Source: an uncultured Sutterellaceae bacterium (lineage in GTDB: Bacteria; Pseudomonadota; Gammaproteobacteria; Burkholderiales; Burkholderiaceae_F). Taken from it: 6,385 nt of DNA. Location of the stretch: positions 1-6,385 of the forward strand of contig CAMYAA010000059.1 in assembly GCA_947253615.1 (NCBI GenBank). Direction: 5' to 3'. The notes under the pieces are model-generated. The model was not told where the DNA came from. It worked only from the letters and a program-made list of their open reading frames with translations, and ran no database searches. The translations under genes and the position numbers were made by a program. Of this stretch, positions 1 through 6,385 are shown one piece after another (position 1 is the first letter of the stretch; every line of letters begins with the position of its first letter).

Positions 1-1949
1 CGGAAGGCAAGAACAAGGCTAAGAAGGGTAGCAATCGCGATCGTTGGGGTGAAGAAGACTCCGGTCGTCGTGGTATGAAGACCCGTGGTGACGAAGACGG
101 TGGCCAGAGTGGCTGGCGTACGGCCCGTGGTCGTAAGAGCCAGGACCGTCGTCGCCGCAACGAACCGCAACAGGCTCAGAATCAGGAACCGATCGTGCGC
201 GATGTGGAAGTGCCTGAAGCCATTACCGTGGCTGACTTAGCCCACAAGATGAGCGTGAAAGCGACCGAAGTGATCAAGACCCTCATGAAGATGGGTCAGA
301 TGGTCACGATCAATCAGATGTTGGACCAAGATACGGCCATGTTGATTGTGGAAGAAATGGGTCACAACGCCATTGCGGCTAAGCCCGATGATCCTGAAGA
401 AATCTTGAAGGAAATCACGAGCGAAAACATGGCGCCTGCTGTGGCTCGTCCGCCGGTCGTCACGATCATGGGTCACGTTGACCATGGTAAGACGAGTTTA
501 TTGGACTACATCCGTCGTGCGAAGGTTGCTGCGGGTGAAGCCGGTGGGATTACCCAGCACATTGGTGCGTATCACGTCAAGACCCCGCGCGGGATTGTGA
601 CGTTCTTGGATACCCCGGGGCATGAGGCCTTTACGGCCATGCGTGCTCGTGGTGCGCAGTCCACGGACATCGTGATTTTGGTGGTGGCTGCTGATGACGG
701 CGTGATGCCCCAGACGAAGGAAGCTATTTCGCATGCTCGCGCGGCCGGTGTGCCGTTGGTGGTGGCGATCAACAAGATCGACAAGCCCGAAGCCAATCCT
801 GAACGCGTCAAGCAAGAATTAGTGGCCAACGAAGTGATGCCTGAAGAGTGGGGTGGCGATGTGCCGTTCTGCCCGGTCTCTGCGAAGACGGGTCAAGGCG
901 TGGACGAATTGCTCGAAAACGTCCTCTTACAGGCTGAAATGCTTGAATTGAAGGCGCCTGCCGAAGGCAATGCGCAAGGGATCGTGATTGAATCTCGCTT
1001 AGACAAGGGTAAGGGCCCGGTGGCGTCCATTTTGGTTCGCTCGGGTACGCTCCATCGCGGTGACGTGGTGTTAGTCGGTAGTGAATTCGGTCGTGTTCGT
1101 GCGATGGTCAACGAATTGGGCCGTACGGTTCAATCCGCGGGTCCGTCCATTCCGGTCGAAATCCAAGGTCTCTCGGGTGTGCCGAGTGCCGGGGACGATT
1201 TGATCGTGTTAGATGACGAACGCAAGGCGCGTGAAATCTCTGACTTCCGTAAGAACAAGGATCGTGAATCCAAGTTAACCAAGCAGCACCAGACCAAGCT
1301 TGACAATCTCTTTAGCGATGCCGCTGAAGAGGAAGTGAAGTTACTCCCGCTCATTATCAAGGCGGACGTTCAGGGCTCGCAGGAAGCGTTGATTCATGCC
1401 TTGACGAAGTTAAGTACGGAAGAAGTGCGTGTTCAAGTGGTTCATGCGGCCGTGGGTGGGATTTCCGAATCCGACATCAACTTAGCGGCGGCTTCGAACG
1501 CGGTGGTGATTGGCTTTAACGTTCGTGCTGATGCTCAGGCCCGTAAGGTTGCCGAAGAAAAGGGCATTGACATTCGTTACTACAACATCATTTACGATGC
1601 TGTGGACGAAGTGAAGTTAGCCATGGGCGGTATGCTCACGCCTGAACGTCGTGAAACGATGTTAGGGATGGTGGAAATCCGTCAGATCATTCGTGTGCCG
1701 AAGGTCGGTAATATTGCCGGTTGTCGTGTGTTAGAAGGCGTGATCAAGCGTAACGCGTCGGTCCGACTCTTACGTGACAACGTGGTGATTTGGACGGGTG
1801 AATTAGCGAGCTTGAAGCACTTCAAGGACGACGTTCGCGAAGTCAAGGCTGGTCAGGAATGCGGTTTATCGTTGAAGAACTACGACGATATTCGCGAATT
1901 GGATCAGTTAGAAGTGTTTGAAGTTACGGAAGTGGCTCGTACGCTCTAA
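1..1949 (+). CDS. infB: Translation initiation factor IF2, 5'-truncated
   Basis: IF2 is the cytoplasmic GTPase that brings initiator fMet-tRNA to the 30S subunit and promotes 50S joining. The frame is open from base 3 to the TAA at 1947-1949, so the real start lies left of the window. The first ATG (75) has no ribosome binding site and sits inside the charged Arg/Gly/Asp-rich linker typical of IF2. Numbering from that ATG, an IF2_N module lies at about 45-98. The GTPase domain follows, with the P-loop GHVDHGKT (133-140), switch I around [10 protein letters not shown] (157-166), DTPGH (179-183), NKID (233-236) and SAK (269-271). Domain II, the helical linker and the C-terminal fMet-tRNA-binding domain end at residue 624. 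About 650 residues are visible against roughly 890 in E. coli, so much of the N-terminal region is missing. Lysine is almost always AAG, as in typA. The identity is certain; only the start is unknown. Confidence 0.98.
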   Translation, partial: EGKNKAKKGSNRDRWGEEDSGRRGMKTRGDEDGGQSGWRTARGRKSQDRRRRNEPQQAQNQEPIVRDVEVPEAITVADLAHKMSVKATEVIKTLMKMGQMVTINQMLDQDTAMLIVEEMGHNAIAAKPDDPEEILKEITSENMAPAVARPPVVTIMGHVDHGKTSLLDYIRRAKVAAGEAGGITQHIGAYHVKTPRGIVTFLDTPGHEAFTAMRARGAQSTDIVILVVAADDGVMPQTKEAISHARAAGVPLVVAINKIDKPEANPERVKQELVANEVMPEEWGGDVPFCPVSAKTGQGVDELLENVLLQAEMLELKAPAEGNAQGIVIESRLDKGKGPVASILVRSGTLHRGDVVLVGSEFGRVRAMVNELGRTVQSAGPSIPVEIQGLSGVPSAGDDLIVLDDERKAREISDFRKNKDRESKLTKQHQTKLDNLFSDAAEEEVKLLPLIIKADVQGSQEALIHALTKLSTEEVRVQVVHAAVGGISESDINLAAASNAVVIGFNVRADAQARKVAEEKGIDIRYYNIIYDAVDEVKLAMGGMLTPERRETMLGMVEIRQIIRVPKVGNIAGCRVLEGVIKRNASVRLLRDNVVIWTGELASLKHFKDDVREVKAGQECGLSLKNYDDIRELDQLEVFEVTEVARTL

Positions 1950-1972
1950 GGAGTAAGGCCGAGCCCAAAAGG

Positions 1973-2009
1973 GTGTGAGGCGTTGATTTGAAAAAAAGAC
2001 GCCTCGCAC
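1973..2009 (+). other. Hairpin with A-rich loop between infB and rbfA
   Basis: Bases 1973-1983 pair with 1999-2009 to give an 11-bp stem with one G-U pair. The 15-base loop (1984-1998) contains a run of seven A. No T-run follows the right arm on the + strand, so it does not look like a normal intrinsic terminator. It could be an RNA processing site, an mRNA stabiliser or a weak attenuator that lowers rbfA-truB-typA expression relative to infB. The pairing is seen directly; the role is inference. Confidence 0.5.
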
Positions 2010-2017
2010 GCTTTAAA
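1988..2017 (+). promoter_or_regulatory. Weak candidate promoter for rbfA
   Basis: TTGAAA (1988-1993) resembles a sigma-70 -35 box (5 of 6), and TTTAAA (2012-2017) resembles a -10 box (4 of 6), with an 18-base spacer. Transcription would begin near 2024, only about 10 bases before the start codon, leaving almost no leader ahead of the GGAG. The elements overlap the hairpin and the palindrome. This is a low-confidence alternative to simple read-through from infB. Confidence 0.18.
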
Positions 2018-2020
2018 GCG
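2009..2020. repeat. 12-bp perfect palindrome upstream of rbfA
   Basis: The sequence CGCTTTAAAGCG is its own reverse complement and lies between the hairpin and the rbfA ribosome binding site. It might be a protein-binding site or chance. There is no second copy in the other gaps of this window. The symmetry is observed; no function can be assigned. Confidence 0.3.
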
Positions 2021-2025
2021 CTACT

Positions 2026-2029
2026 GGAG
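2026..2029 (+). promoter_or_regulatory. rbfA ribosome binding site, decides between two ATGs
   Basis: GGAG lies 4 bases before the ATG at 2034 and 7 bases before an adjacent in-frame ATG at 2037. The longer spacing is closer to the usual optimum, so translation may begin at the second Met. Confidence 0.6.
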
Positions 2030-2033
2030 TGAA

Positions 2034-2414
2034 ATGATGAAACAGAAAAAACCCGGACGCTCGTTACGAGTGGCTGATCAAATCGCTCGTGATTTGGCGC
2101 AGTTAATTCCGTTAGAAGTTCGTGATCCTCGTGTAGGGTTAGTGACGATTACGGGATGTGAGATTACGCCAGATTATGCGCATGCGAAGGTTTTCTTTAC
2201 CGTGATGGGTAAGGAGCCCACGGAGTGTCAAGCGGGCTTGAATAAAGCGGCTGGGATGCTTCGTAACCATCTTTTCAAGCGTCTTCAGATTCATACGGTG
2301 CCGACGTTGCACTTTGTGCACGACGAGAGTGTGGATCGTGGCTTTGAGATGGATCAATTGATTCGCGAAGCGATGGCCAAGACCGAGGGTGACTCGGACA
2401 CTGAGGGGAAATAA
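2034..2414 (+). CDS. rbfA: Ribosome-binding factor A
   Basis: RbfA is a small cytoplasmic KH-type protein that binds the immature 30S subunit near the 5' end of 16S rRNA and helps late maturation and cold adaptation. The 126 residues are close to the usual length (133 in E. coli). Family signatures are clear: an N-terminal basic segment, LIPLEVRDPR (24-33), VTITGCEIT (37-45), AKVFFTVMG (51-59), the kinked AAGMLR (72-77), and the end of the fold at LHFVHDESVDRG (92-103). The tail is short and acidic. The start at 2034 or 2037 follows a GGAG. The gene sits 84 bases after infB and its stop is 2 bases before truB, so it is probably coupled to truB. Lysine codons are a mix of AAA and AAG, unlike infB. 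Identity is secure. Confidence 0.96.
   Translation: MMKQKKPGRSLRVADQIARDLAQLIPLEVRDPRVGLVTITGCEITPDYAHAKVFFTVMGKEPTECQAGLNKAAGMLRNHLFKRLQIHTVPTLHFVHDESVDRGFEMDQLIREAMAKTEGDSDTEGK
2403..2408 (+). promoter_or_regulatory. truB ribosome binding site inside rbfA, supports GTG start
   Basis: GAGGGG lies in the last codons of rbfA, 8 bases before the GTG at 2417. The spacing is good and the encoded N-terminus matches the TruB family, so GTG is chosen over any later ATG, such as the one at 2450, which would cut into the conserved GVMLFDKP segment. Confidence 0.65.
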
Positions 2415-2416
2415 GC

Positions 2417-3313
2417 GTGGCCAAACGTGGAGATCCCATTGATGGGGTCATGCTTTTTGACAAACCGGAGGGGATGAGCTCGAATGCCGCCCTTCAGAAA
2501 GTGCGTCGAGCGATCAACGCACAGAAAGCGGGGCATACGGGGACGTTAGATCCGTTTGCCTCGGGTTTGTTACCTTTGTGTTTTGGCAATGCGACGAAAT
2601 TTTCTCAAGACTTACTCAATGCCGACAAGAGTTATGTGGCGCGAGTACGTTTAGGGTATTGCTCGAGTACGGGTGATACGGAAGGGGAAATTGAGCCGCA
2701 TCCGGCGGGCTTAAATGGGGTGACGCTTGAAGCGATTCGCGAAGCGGCCCAAAAGTTTGTCGGTGATATTGAACAAACGCCGCCGATGTTTTCGGCGTTA
2801 AAACGTGACGGTCGTCCCTTATACGAGTACGCTCGTGAAGGGGTGAGTCTCGCGATCGAACCGCGTCAAGTTCGTGTGGAATCGTTAACGATTTTGGACT
2901 TTGACGGTGAATCCTTCACGATGGCGTGCCAAGTGAGTAAAGGCACGTACATTCGTGTATTAGGCGAGGATATTGGTCGCGCGTTAGGCACGGCCGCTTA
3001 TTTGACGGCGTTACGTCGTACCCAAGTGGGGGACTTAACGCTCAAAGGCGCGGTTCGTTTGGATCAATTAGAAGACCAGCCCAATGACGTTTGTCGTTCC
3101 TTTTTATTAGGGGCCGATCGTTTATTGCAAAGTTTTCCAGCCGTGACGTTAACGGATGATGAAGCGGAGCGCTTCATGCATGGTCAGCGTTTACGACTTT
3201 CTCATTCAATTCGGGGGCGTGTCCGCGTGTACGGCAAGCCCTGGGGGCTTTTAGGTACTGCACTCCTTGATGAAGTGGGTACGATGCATCCCGAACGACT
3301 TATTGCACATTAA
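2417..3313 (+). CDS. truB: tRNA pseudouridine-55 synthase
   Basis: TruB isomerises U55 to pseudouridine in the T-loop of elongator tRNAs and also acts as a tRNA chaperone in the cytoplasm. The 298 residues are close to the family's length (314 in E. coli). The N-terminal strand has GVMLFDKPEGMSS (10-22). The catalytic motif GHTGTLDPFASG (39-50) carries the nucleophile Asp45. The active-site Tyr lies in KSYVARVRLG (Tyr73), and the second catalytic-domain motif is SKGTYIRVLGEDIG (174-187). A smaller C-terminal RNA-binding region follows, to residue 298. The start is GTG with a good ribosome binding site, 2 bases after rbfA, which suggests translational coupling. Lysine is 8 AAA to 3 AAG by hand count, opposite to typA next door, consistent with lower expression. 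Identity is certain. Confidence 0.98.
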   Translation: MAKRGDPIDGVMLFDKPEGMSSNAALQKVRRAINAQKAGHTGTLDPFASGLLPLCFGNATKFSQDLLNADKSYVARVRLGYCSSTGDTEGEIEPHPAGLNGVTLEAIREAAQKFVGDIEQTPPMFSALKRDGRPLYEYAREGVSLAIEPRQVRVESLTILDFDGESFTMACQVSKGTYIRVLGEDIGRALGTAAYLTALRRTQVGDLTLKGAVRLDQLEDQPNDVCRSFLLGADRLLQSFPAVTLTDDEAERFMHGQRLRLSHSIRGRVRVYGKPWGLLGTALLDEVGTMHPERLIAH

Positions 3314-3325
3314 TCGAGAAAATTC

Positions 3326-5170
3326 ATGACACGAGCTATTCGTAATATTGCCATTATTGCTCACGTTGACCATGGTAAGACGACCATGGTTGACCGTTTG
3401 CTTCAAAGCGCGGGGACGTTCCGTGAAAATCAGCAAGTTGCTGAACGCGTGATGGACTCCAATGATTTGGAACGTGAACGTGGGATTACCATTTTGTCCA
3501 AGAACTGCGCTGTGCAGTATGAAGGGACGCACATTAACATTATCGACACCCCGGGCCACGCGGACTTCGGTGGTGAAGTGGAACGTGTGTTGTCGATGGC
3601 TGACGGCGTGCTCTTGCTCGTCGACGCTGTTGAAGGCCCGATGCCGCAGACGCGTTTCGTGACGCGTAAGGCTTTAGCCCAGGGCTTGAAGCCGATCGTG
3701 GTGGTTAACAAGATTGACCGTCCGGGCGCTCGTCCGGATTGGGTGGTCAACCAGACGTTTGACTTATTTGACAAGTTAGGCGCGACGGAAGACCAGTTAG
3801 ACTTCCCGGTCATTTACGCCTCGGCCTTAAATGGTTTTGCCGGTGAAACGACGGACGTTGAAGAATTAAAGAAGATTGGCAACATGCGTGCCATTTTCGA
3901 CACGGTTTTAAAGCACGTGCCGGTGCGTGACGACAATCCTGATGGCCCCTTACAGCTTCAGATTTGCTCGTTAGACTACAACTCCTACGTGGGTAAGATT
4001 GGTATTGGTCGTGTGCATCGTGGTCGTTTACGTCCGAACATGGACGTGGCCATCATGAACGGTCCTGAAGATACCCCCAAGCGTGCCAAGATCAATCAGG
4101 TCTTGAAGTTTGAAGGGTTGGAACGCAAGTTAGTGGACGAAGCCGAAGCGGGCGATATCGTGTTAGTGAACGGTATTGAAGAGCTCTCGATTGGTACCAC
4201 GATTACGGACCTTCAGCAGCCCGAAGCCTTACCGATGTTAACGGTGGACGAACCGACCTTAACGATGAACTTCCAGGTGAACTCTTCGCCGTTAGCCGGT
4301 CGTGAAGGCAAGTTTGTGACCTCGCGTCAGATTCGTGAACGTTTAGAGCGTGAATTGAAGTCCAACGTGGCTATGCGTGTTCGTCAGACCGATGATGAAA
4401 CGGTTTGGGAAGTGGCTGGTCGTGGCGAATTACACTTAACGATTCTCTTAGAAAACATGCGTCGTGAAGGCTTTGAATTAGCCGTATCGCGTCCTCGCGT
4501 GTTATTGAAGGAAGTCGACGGTGTGAAGATGGAACCGTACGAACTCTTAACGGTTGACGTGGAAGAAGAACACCAAGGTGGCGTGATGGAAGAATTAGGC
4601 CGTCGCAAGGGTGAACTTTTAGACATGGCTCCCGATGGTAAGGGTCGTGTGCGTTTGGAATACCGTATTCCGGCGCGTGGCTTGATTGGCTTCCAAGGTC
4701 TCTTCTTAACGATGTGTCGTGGGACGGGGATCATGAGTCACGTCTTTGACGACTACGGTCCGATCAGTCGTGGTGAAGTGGGCGAACGTCGTACCGGCGT
4801 GATTATTTCCCAGGACGACGGTGAAGCCGTGGCCTATGCGCTCTGGAAGATTCAAGAACGTGGTCGTTTATTCGTGAGCCCGGGCGACAAGCTCTACGAA
4901 GGGATGATCATTGGTGAACACGCACGTGACAACGACATCGTGGTGAACCCGATCCGTGGTAAGCAGTTAACGAACATTCGTGCTTCGGGGACTGACGAAG
5001 CGATTCGTTTAGTGCCGCCCGTCAAGTTGACGTTGGAATCGGCCGTTGAATTCATCAACGACGACGAATTAGTGGAAATCACTCCGATCAGCATTCGTTT
5101 ACGCAAGCGTTACTTGAAGGAACACGAACGTAAGCGTGCGGCGCGTGAAACCCAGAAAGAATTTGAATAA
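3326..5170 (+). CDS. typA: Ribosome-associated GTPase TypA/BipA
   Basis: TypA (BipA) is an EF-G-like translational GTPase that binds the 70S ribosome or assembling 50S subunit and is needed for growth at low temperature or under stress. The 614 residues match the family (607 in E. coli). GTPase motifs are the P-loop AHVDHGKTT (12-20), switch I RERGITIL (50-57), DTPGH (74-78), NKID (128-131) and SAL (166-168). A beta-barrel domain II lies at about 205-300, EF-G domain III- and V-like parts at about 310-390 and 400-480, and the BipA-specific C-terminal domain from about 485 to the end. That last part includes [16 protein letters not shown] (491-506) and the basic tail. Only GAG 7 bases before the ATG resembles a ribosome binding site, so coupling to truB (12-base gap) may help. 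Codons are strongly selected: 27 of 28 lysines are AAG. The alternative, EF-G or LepA, does not fit the length or the C-terminus. Confidence 0.98.
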   Translation: MTRAIRNIAIIAHVDHGKTTMVDRLLQSAGTFRENQQVAERVMDSNDLERERGITILSKNCAVQYEGTHINIIDTPGHADFGGEVERVLSMADGVLLLVDAVEGPMPQTRFVTRKALAQGLKPIVVVNKIDRPGARPDWVVNQTFDLFDKLGATEDQLDFPVIYASALNGFAGETTDVEELKKIGNMRAIFDTVLKHVPVRDDNPDGPLQLQICSLDYNSYVGKIGIGRVHRGRLRPNMDVAIMNGPEDTPKRAKINQVLKFEGLERKLVDEAEAGDIVLVNGIEELSIGTTITDLQQPEALPMLTVDEPTLTMNFQVNSSPLAGREGKFVTSRQIRERLERELKSNVAMRVRQTDDETVWEVAGRGELHLTILLENMRREGFELAVSRPRVLLKEVDGVKMEPYELLTVDVEEEHQGGVMEELGRRKGELLDMAPDGKGRVRLEYRIPARGLIGFQGLFLTMCRGTGIMSHVFDDYGPISRGEVGERRTGVIISQDDGEAVAYALWKIQERGRLFVSPGDKLYEGMIIGEHARDNDIVVNPIRGKQLTNIRASGTDEAIRLVPPVKLTLESAVEFINDDELVEITPISIRLRKRYLKEHERKRAARETQKEFE

Positions 5171-5176
5171 AGCCTG

Positions 5177-5596
5177 ATGGGTAAGAAGCGTGTAACGCTC
5201 GAGGCGCAGCCCTGTCCATGTGGATCGGGGCGCGCTTATGGGGCGTGTTGTCAACCTTATCATGTGCATGACGCGGACGCACCTACGCCAGAGGCGTTGA
5301 TGCGTTCTCGCTACAGTGCCTTTGCCTTAGGGCTCGCGCCCTATTTGGTGGAGACCTGGGCGGAAGAAGCGCGTCCGACGTTAGCCTCTTTGGAGGAAGA
5401 CTCGGGCTTGAAGTGGATTTCGCTCACGGTCACGTCGAGTGAGTTTCCGCCCGAGGAGACGCCGCCCTATACGCGGGGCTGGGTCACGTTTTTAGCGAAA
5501 GCGCGCTCGAGTCAAGGGGTGATTAAGCACGAGGAGCGGAGTTATTTCGAGCGTCGTGATGGGCGCTGGGTTTACGTTCGCGAAGACGCGCTTTAA
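5177..5596 (+). CDS. ychJ: YchJ-type SEC-C metal-binding protein (UPF0225 family)
   Basis: This small cytoplasmic protein has no settled biochemical role. Its 139 residues begin with a SEC-C zinc motif of the form CxCx8CC: Cys13, Cys15, Cys24 and Cys25. The UPF0225 signature PTPEALMRSRYSAFALG (37-53) follows. The rest resembles the NTF2-like fold of YchJ, with LKWISLTV (78-85), GWVTFLAKA (101-109), a HEERSYFER segment (118-126) and a terminal GRWVYV (129-134). E. coli YchJ is slightly longer (152 residues) and I do not see its extra C-terminal portion. The ATG lies 6 bases after the typA stop with no clear ribosome binding site, so translation probably depends on coupling to typA. It is the last gene before a terminator. 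The family is well supported and the function is unknown. The symbol is borrowed from E. coli by family. Confidence 0.88.
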   Translation: MGKKRVTLEAQPCPCGSGRAYGACCQPYHVHDADAPTPEALMRSRYSAFALGLAPYLVETWAEEARPTLASLEEDSGLKWISLTVTSSEFPPEETPPYTRGWVTFLAKARSSQGVIKHEERSYFERRDGRWVYVREDAL

Positions 5597-5610
5597 ACCC
5601 GAGGGTTTAA
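5593..5610 (+). repeat. Inverted repeat over the ychJ stop codon
   Basis: TTAAACC (5593-5599) pairs with GGTTTAA (5604-5610) around a four-base CGAG loop, giving a 7-bp stem that includes the TAA stop. No strong T-run follows; there is only TTTT at 5618-5621. It lies just upstream of a better terminator and may protect the 3' end of the mRNA or pause polymerase. The role is inferred. Confidence 0.45.
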
Positions 5611-5627
5611 TTCACAGTTTTCTGAGT

Positions 5628-5661
5628 GAGGGAATCTCCATGGGCGGTTCCCTCGTTTTTT
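5628..5661 (+). terminator. Rho-independent terminator of the operon
   Basis: GAGGGAA (5628-5634) pairs with TTCCCTC (5648-5654), and two further inner pairs (one G-U) extend the stem to about 9 bp. The loop is about 9 bases and contains CCATGG. Six T (5656-5661) follow after one G. It comes 31 bases after the ychJ stop and before dusA, so it likely ends the infB-to-ychJ transcript. Confidence 0.85.
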
Positions 5662-5696
5662 CTGATTTTGGAGCTCAGGCATTGAGTTCCGCAACG

Positions 5697-5700
5697 AAGG
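5697..5700 (+). promoter_or_regulatory. dusA ribosome binding site
   Basis: AAGG lies 10 bases before the ATG at 5711, a little far but the only candidate. I see no convincing -35/-10 pair in the 49 bases between the terminator and this ATG, so dusA either uses a poor promoter overlapping the terminator region or depends on read-through. Confidence 0.4.
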
Positions 5701-5710
5701 TTCGTCATTC

Positions 5711-6339
5711 ATGGAAGTTCTTACTGAAAAATCCTCGTCCTCGACGTCAAGTCGTGCCTCGGGCTTTGTGGATCCGCTCGCGCACGCGCGTCGATACAGT
5801 GTGGCCCCGATGCTCGATTGGACGGACCGTCACTGTCGATTTTTCCATCGTCAGCTCTCGCGTCGTGTGCTGCTCTATACGGAGATGGTGACGACTGGGG
5901 CGATTTTGCATGGGGATTTAGATCGTTTACTCGGGCGCAATCCGGAAGAAACGCCGGTGGCGCTTCAGTTAGGGGGTTCGGACCCTCGTGATTTAGCCTT
6001 AGCGATTAAACTCGCCGAACCCTATGGCTATGACGAATACAACCTCAATTGTGGGTGTCCTTCGGAGCGTGTGCAAAAGGGGAGTTTTGGAGCGTGTTTA
6101 ATGCTCGAACCCGAGACGGTGGCGACGGCTGTGCGTGCGATGCGTGACGCGACCGATAAGCTCGTCACCGTGAAGCACCGTATTGGGGTGGACGATCATG
6201 ATGAGTATGGCTTTGTGCGTGACTTTGTCGGGACGGTTTACGACGCGGGGTGTCGTGTGTTTATTGTGCACACCCGTGCGGCGTGGCTCAAAGGCTTGAG
6301 TCCCAAAGAAAATCGTGAAATCCCGCCCTTAAAGCGTGA
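5711..6339 (+). CDS. dusA: tRNA-dihydrouridine(20/20a) synthase DusA, 3'-truncated
   Basis: DusA is an FMN-dependent, NADPH-using enzyme that reduces U20/U20a in the tRNA D-loop. About 210 residues of a protein usually near 330 are present. A Ser-rich N-terminus (about 1-28) precedes the barrel. The barrel opens with [14 protein letters not shown] (30-43), followed by [12 protein letters not shown] (54-65) and [10 protein letters not shown] (83-92). [21 protein letters not shown] (111-131) holds the catalytic Cys116. Next come VKHRIGVDD (154-162), with flavin-binding Lys155, and [21 protein letters not shown] (187-207). These are DusA-type rather than DusB- or DusC-type motifs. The ATG is chosen for its upstream AAGG and fit to the family. 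The gene is cut at about 6339 where sequencing adapter begins; the frame stays open through the adapter, but those residues are false. The missing third holds the rest of the barrel and the helical tRNA-binding domain. Confidence 0.96.
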
Positions 6340-6385
6340 CTGTCTCTTATACACATCTGACGCTGCCGACGATATGCAGTGTGTA
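6340..6385. other. Untrimmed Illumina Nextera adapter (artefact)
   Basis: Bases 6340-6358 equal CTGTCTCTTATACACATCT, the reverse complement of the 19-base Tn5 mosaic end. Bases 6359-6372 (GACGCTGCCGACGA) complete the reverse complement of the Nextera read-1 adapter. TATGCAGT (6373-6380) is the reverse complement of ACTGCATA, which I recall as Nextera i5 index S506/N506. GTGTA (6381-6385) begins the P5 side. The order and spacing match a read running through a short insert into the library construct. The C at 6340 could be either genomic or adapter. This is not a natural mobile element. Confidence 0.98.

Noticed and set aside
75..77. ATG as the start of infB
   Set aside because: The frame is open to the left edge with linker-like charged residues and there is no ribosome binding site. 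IF2 normally has a much longer N-terminal part.
1973..2009. Intrinsic terminator between infB and rbfA
   Set aside because: The stem is good but no T-run follows it on the + strand, and there is no minus-strand gene that would need a terminator there.
3430..3813. 127-codon open frame on the minus strand inside typA
   Set aside because: It is an antisense shadow of the typA GTPase domain created by strong codon bias. It has no ribosome binding site and no recognisable family, while the + strand carries all conserved GTPase motifs.
5662..5710. Promoter for dusA in the gap after the terminator
   Set aside because: TTGGAG and TTGAGT were considered as -35 boxes, but neither has an acceptable -10 at the right distance.
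5556..5891. 111-codon + strand frame crossing the ychJ end, the terminator and the start of dusA
   Set aside because: It runs through a terminator and overlaps two genes with clear family motifs in other frames, and its sequence resembles no family I know.
6340..6358. Tn5 mosaic end as evidence of a real transposon in dusA
   Set aside because: It is followed at once by the synthetic read-1 adapter, a library index and P5 sequence, which no natural transposon carries.

Overview
The window is an ordinary bacterial translation and ribosome-maturation cluster read entirely from the + strand. In order it holds the 3' part of infB (IF2), rbfA, a GTG-started truB, typA/bipA, a small SEC-C/UPF0225 (YchJ-type) gene, a rho-independent terminator, and the 5' part of dusA. 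The infB-rbfA-truB-typA order, with typA directly after truB and no rpsO between them, together with the protein sequences, suggests a betaproteobacterium, probably Burkholderiales. A gut Sutterellaceae-like organism is my best guess, but that placement is inference and was not tested by a search. Base composition looks close to balanced. Leucine codon use is very skewed: TTA dominates and CTG is almost absent.

Layout: bases 1-1949 are infB, open at the left edge, so the true start lies outside. An 84-base gap (1950-2033) holds an 11-bp hairpin with an A-rich loop, a 12-bp palindrome, a weak candidate promoter and the rbfA ribosome binding site. rbfA (2034-2414), truB (2417-3313), typA (3326-5170) and the ychJ-like gene (5177-5596) follow with gaps of 2, 12 and 6 bases, so they look co-transcribed and partly translationally coupled. 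Bases 5593-5661 hold two successive inverted repeats, the second a good intrinsic terminator that closes the operon. dusA starts at 5711 as a new unit.

Function: IF2 places initiator tRNA, RbfA matures the 30S subunit, TruB makes pseudouridine 55 in tRNA, TypA is a ribosome-associated GTPase of assembly and stress, and DusA makes dihydrouridine in tRNA. Only the YchJ-like protein lacks a known role.

The last 46 bases (6340-6385) are not biological. They match the reverse complement of the Illumina Nextera read-1 transposase adapter, then an 8-base i5 index, then the first five bases of the P5 side. Genomic sequence ends at about 6339, and the dusA frame runs into adapter and gains a false C-terminus. 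I found no previously undescribed biological system; the adapter, the leucine codon bias and the infB-rbfA hairpin are the points worth a second look.
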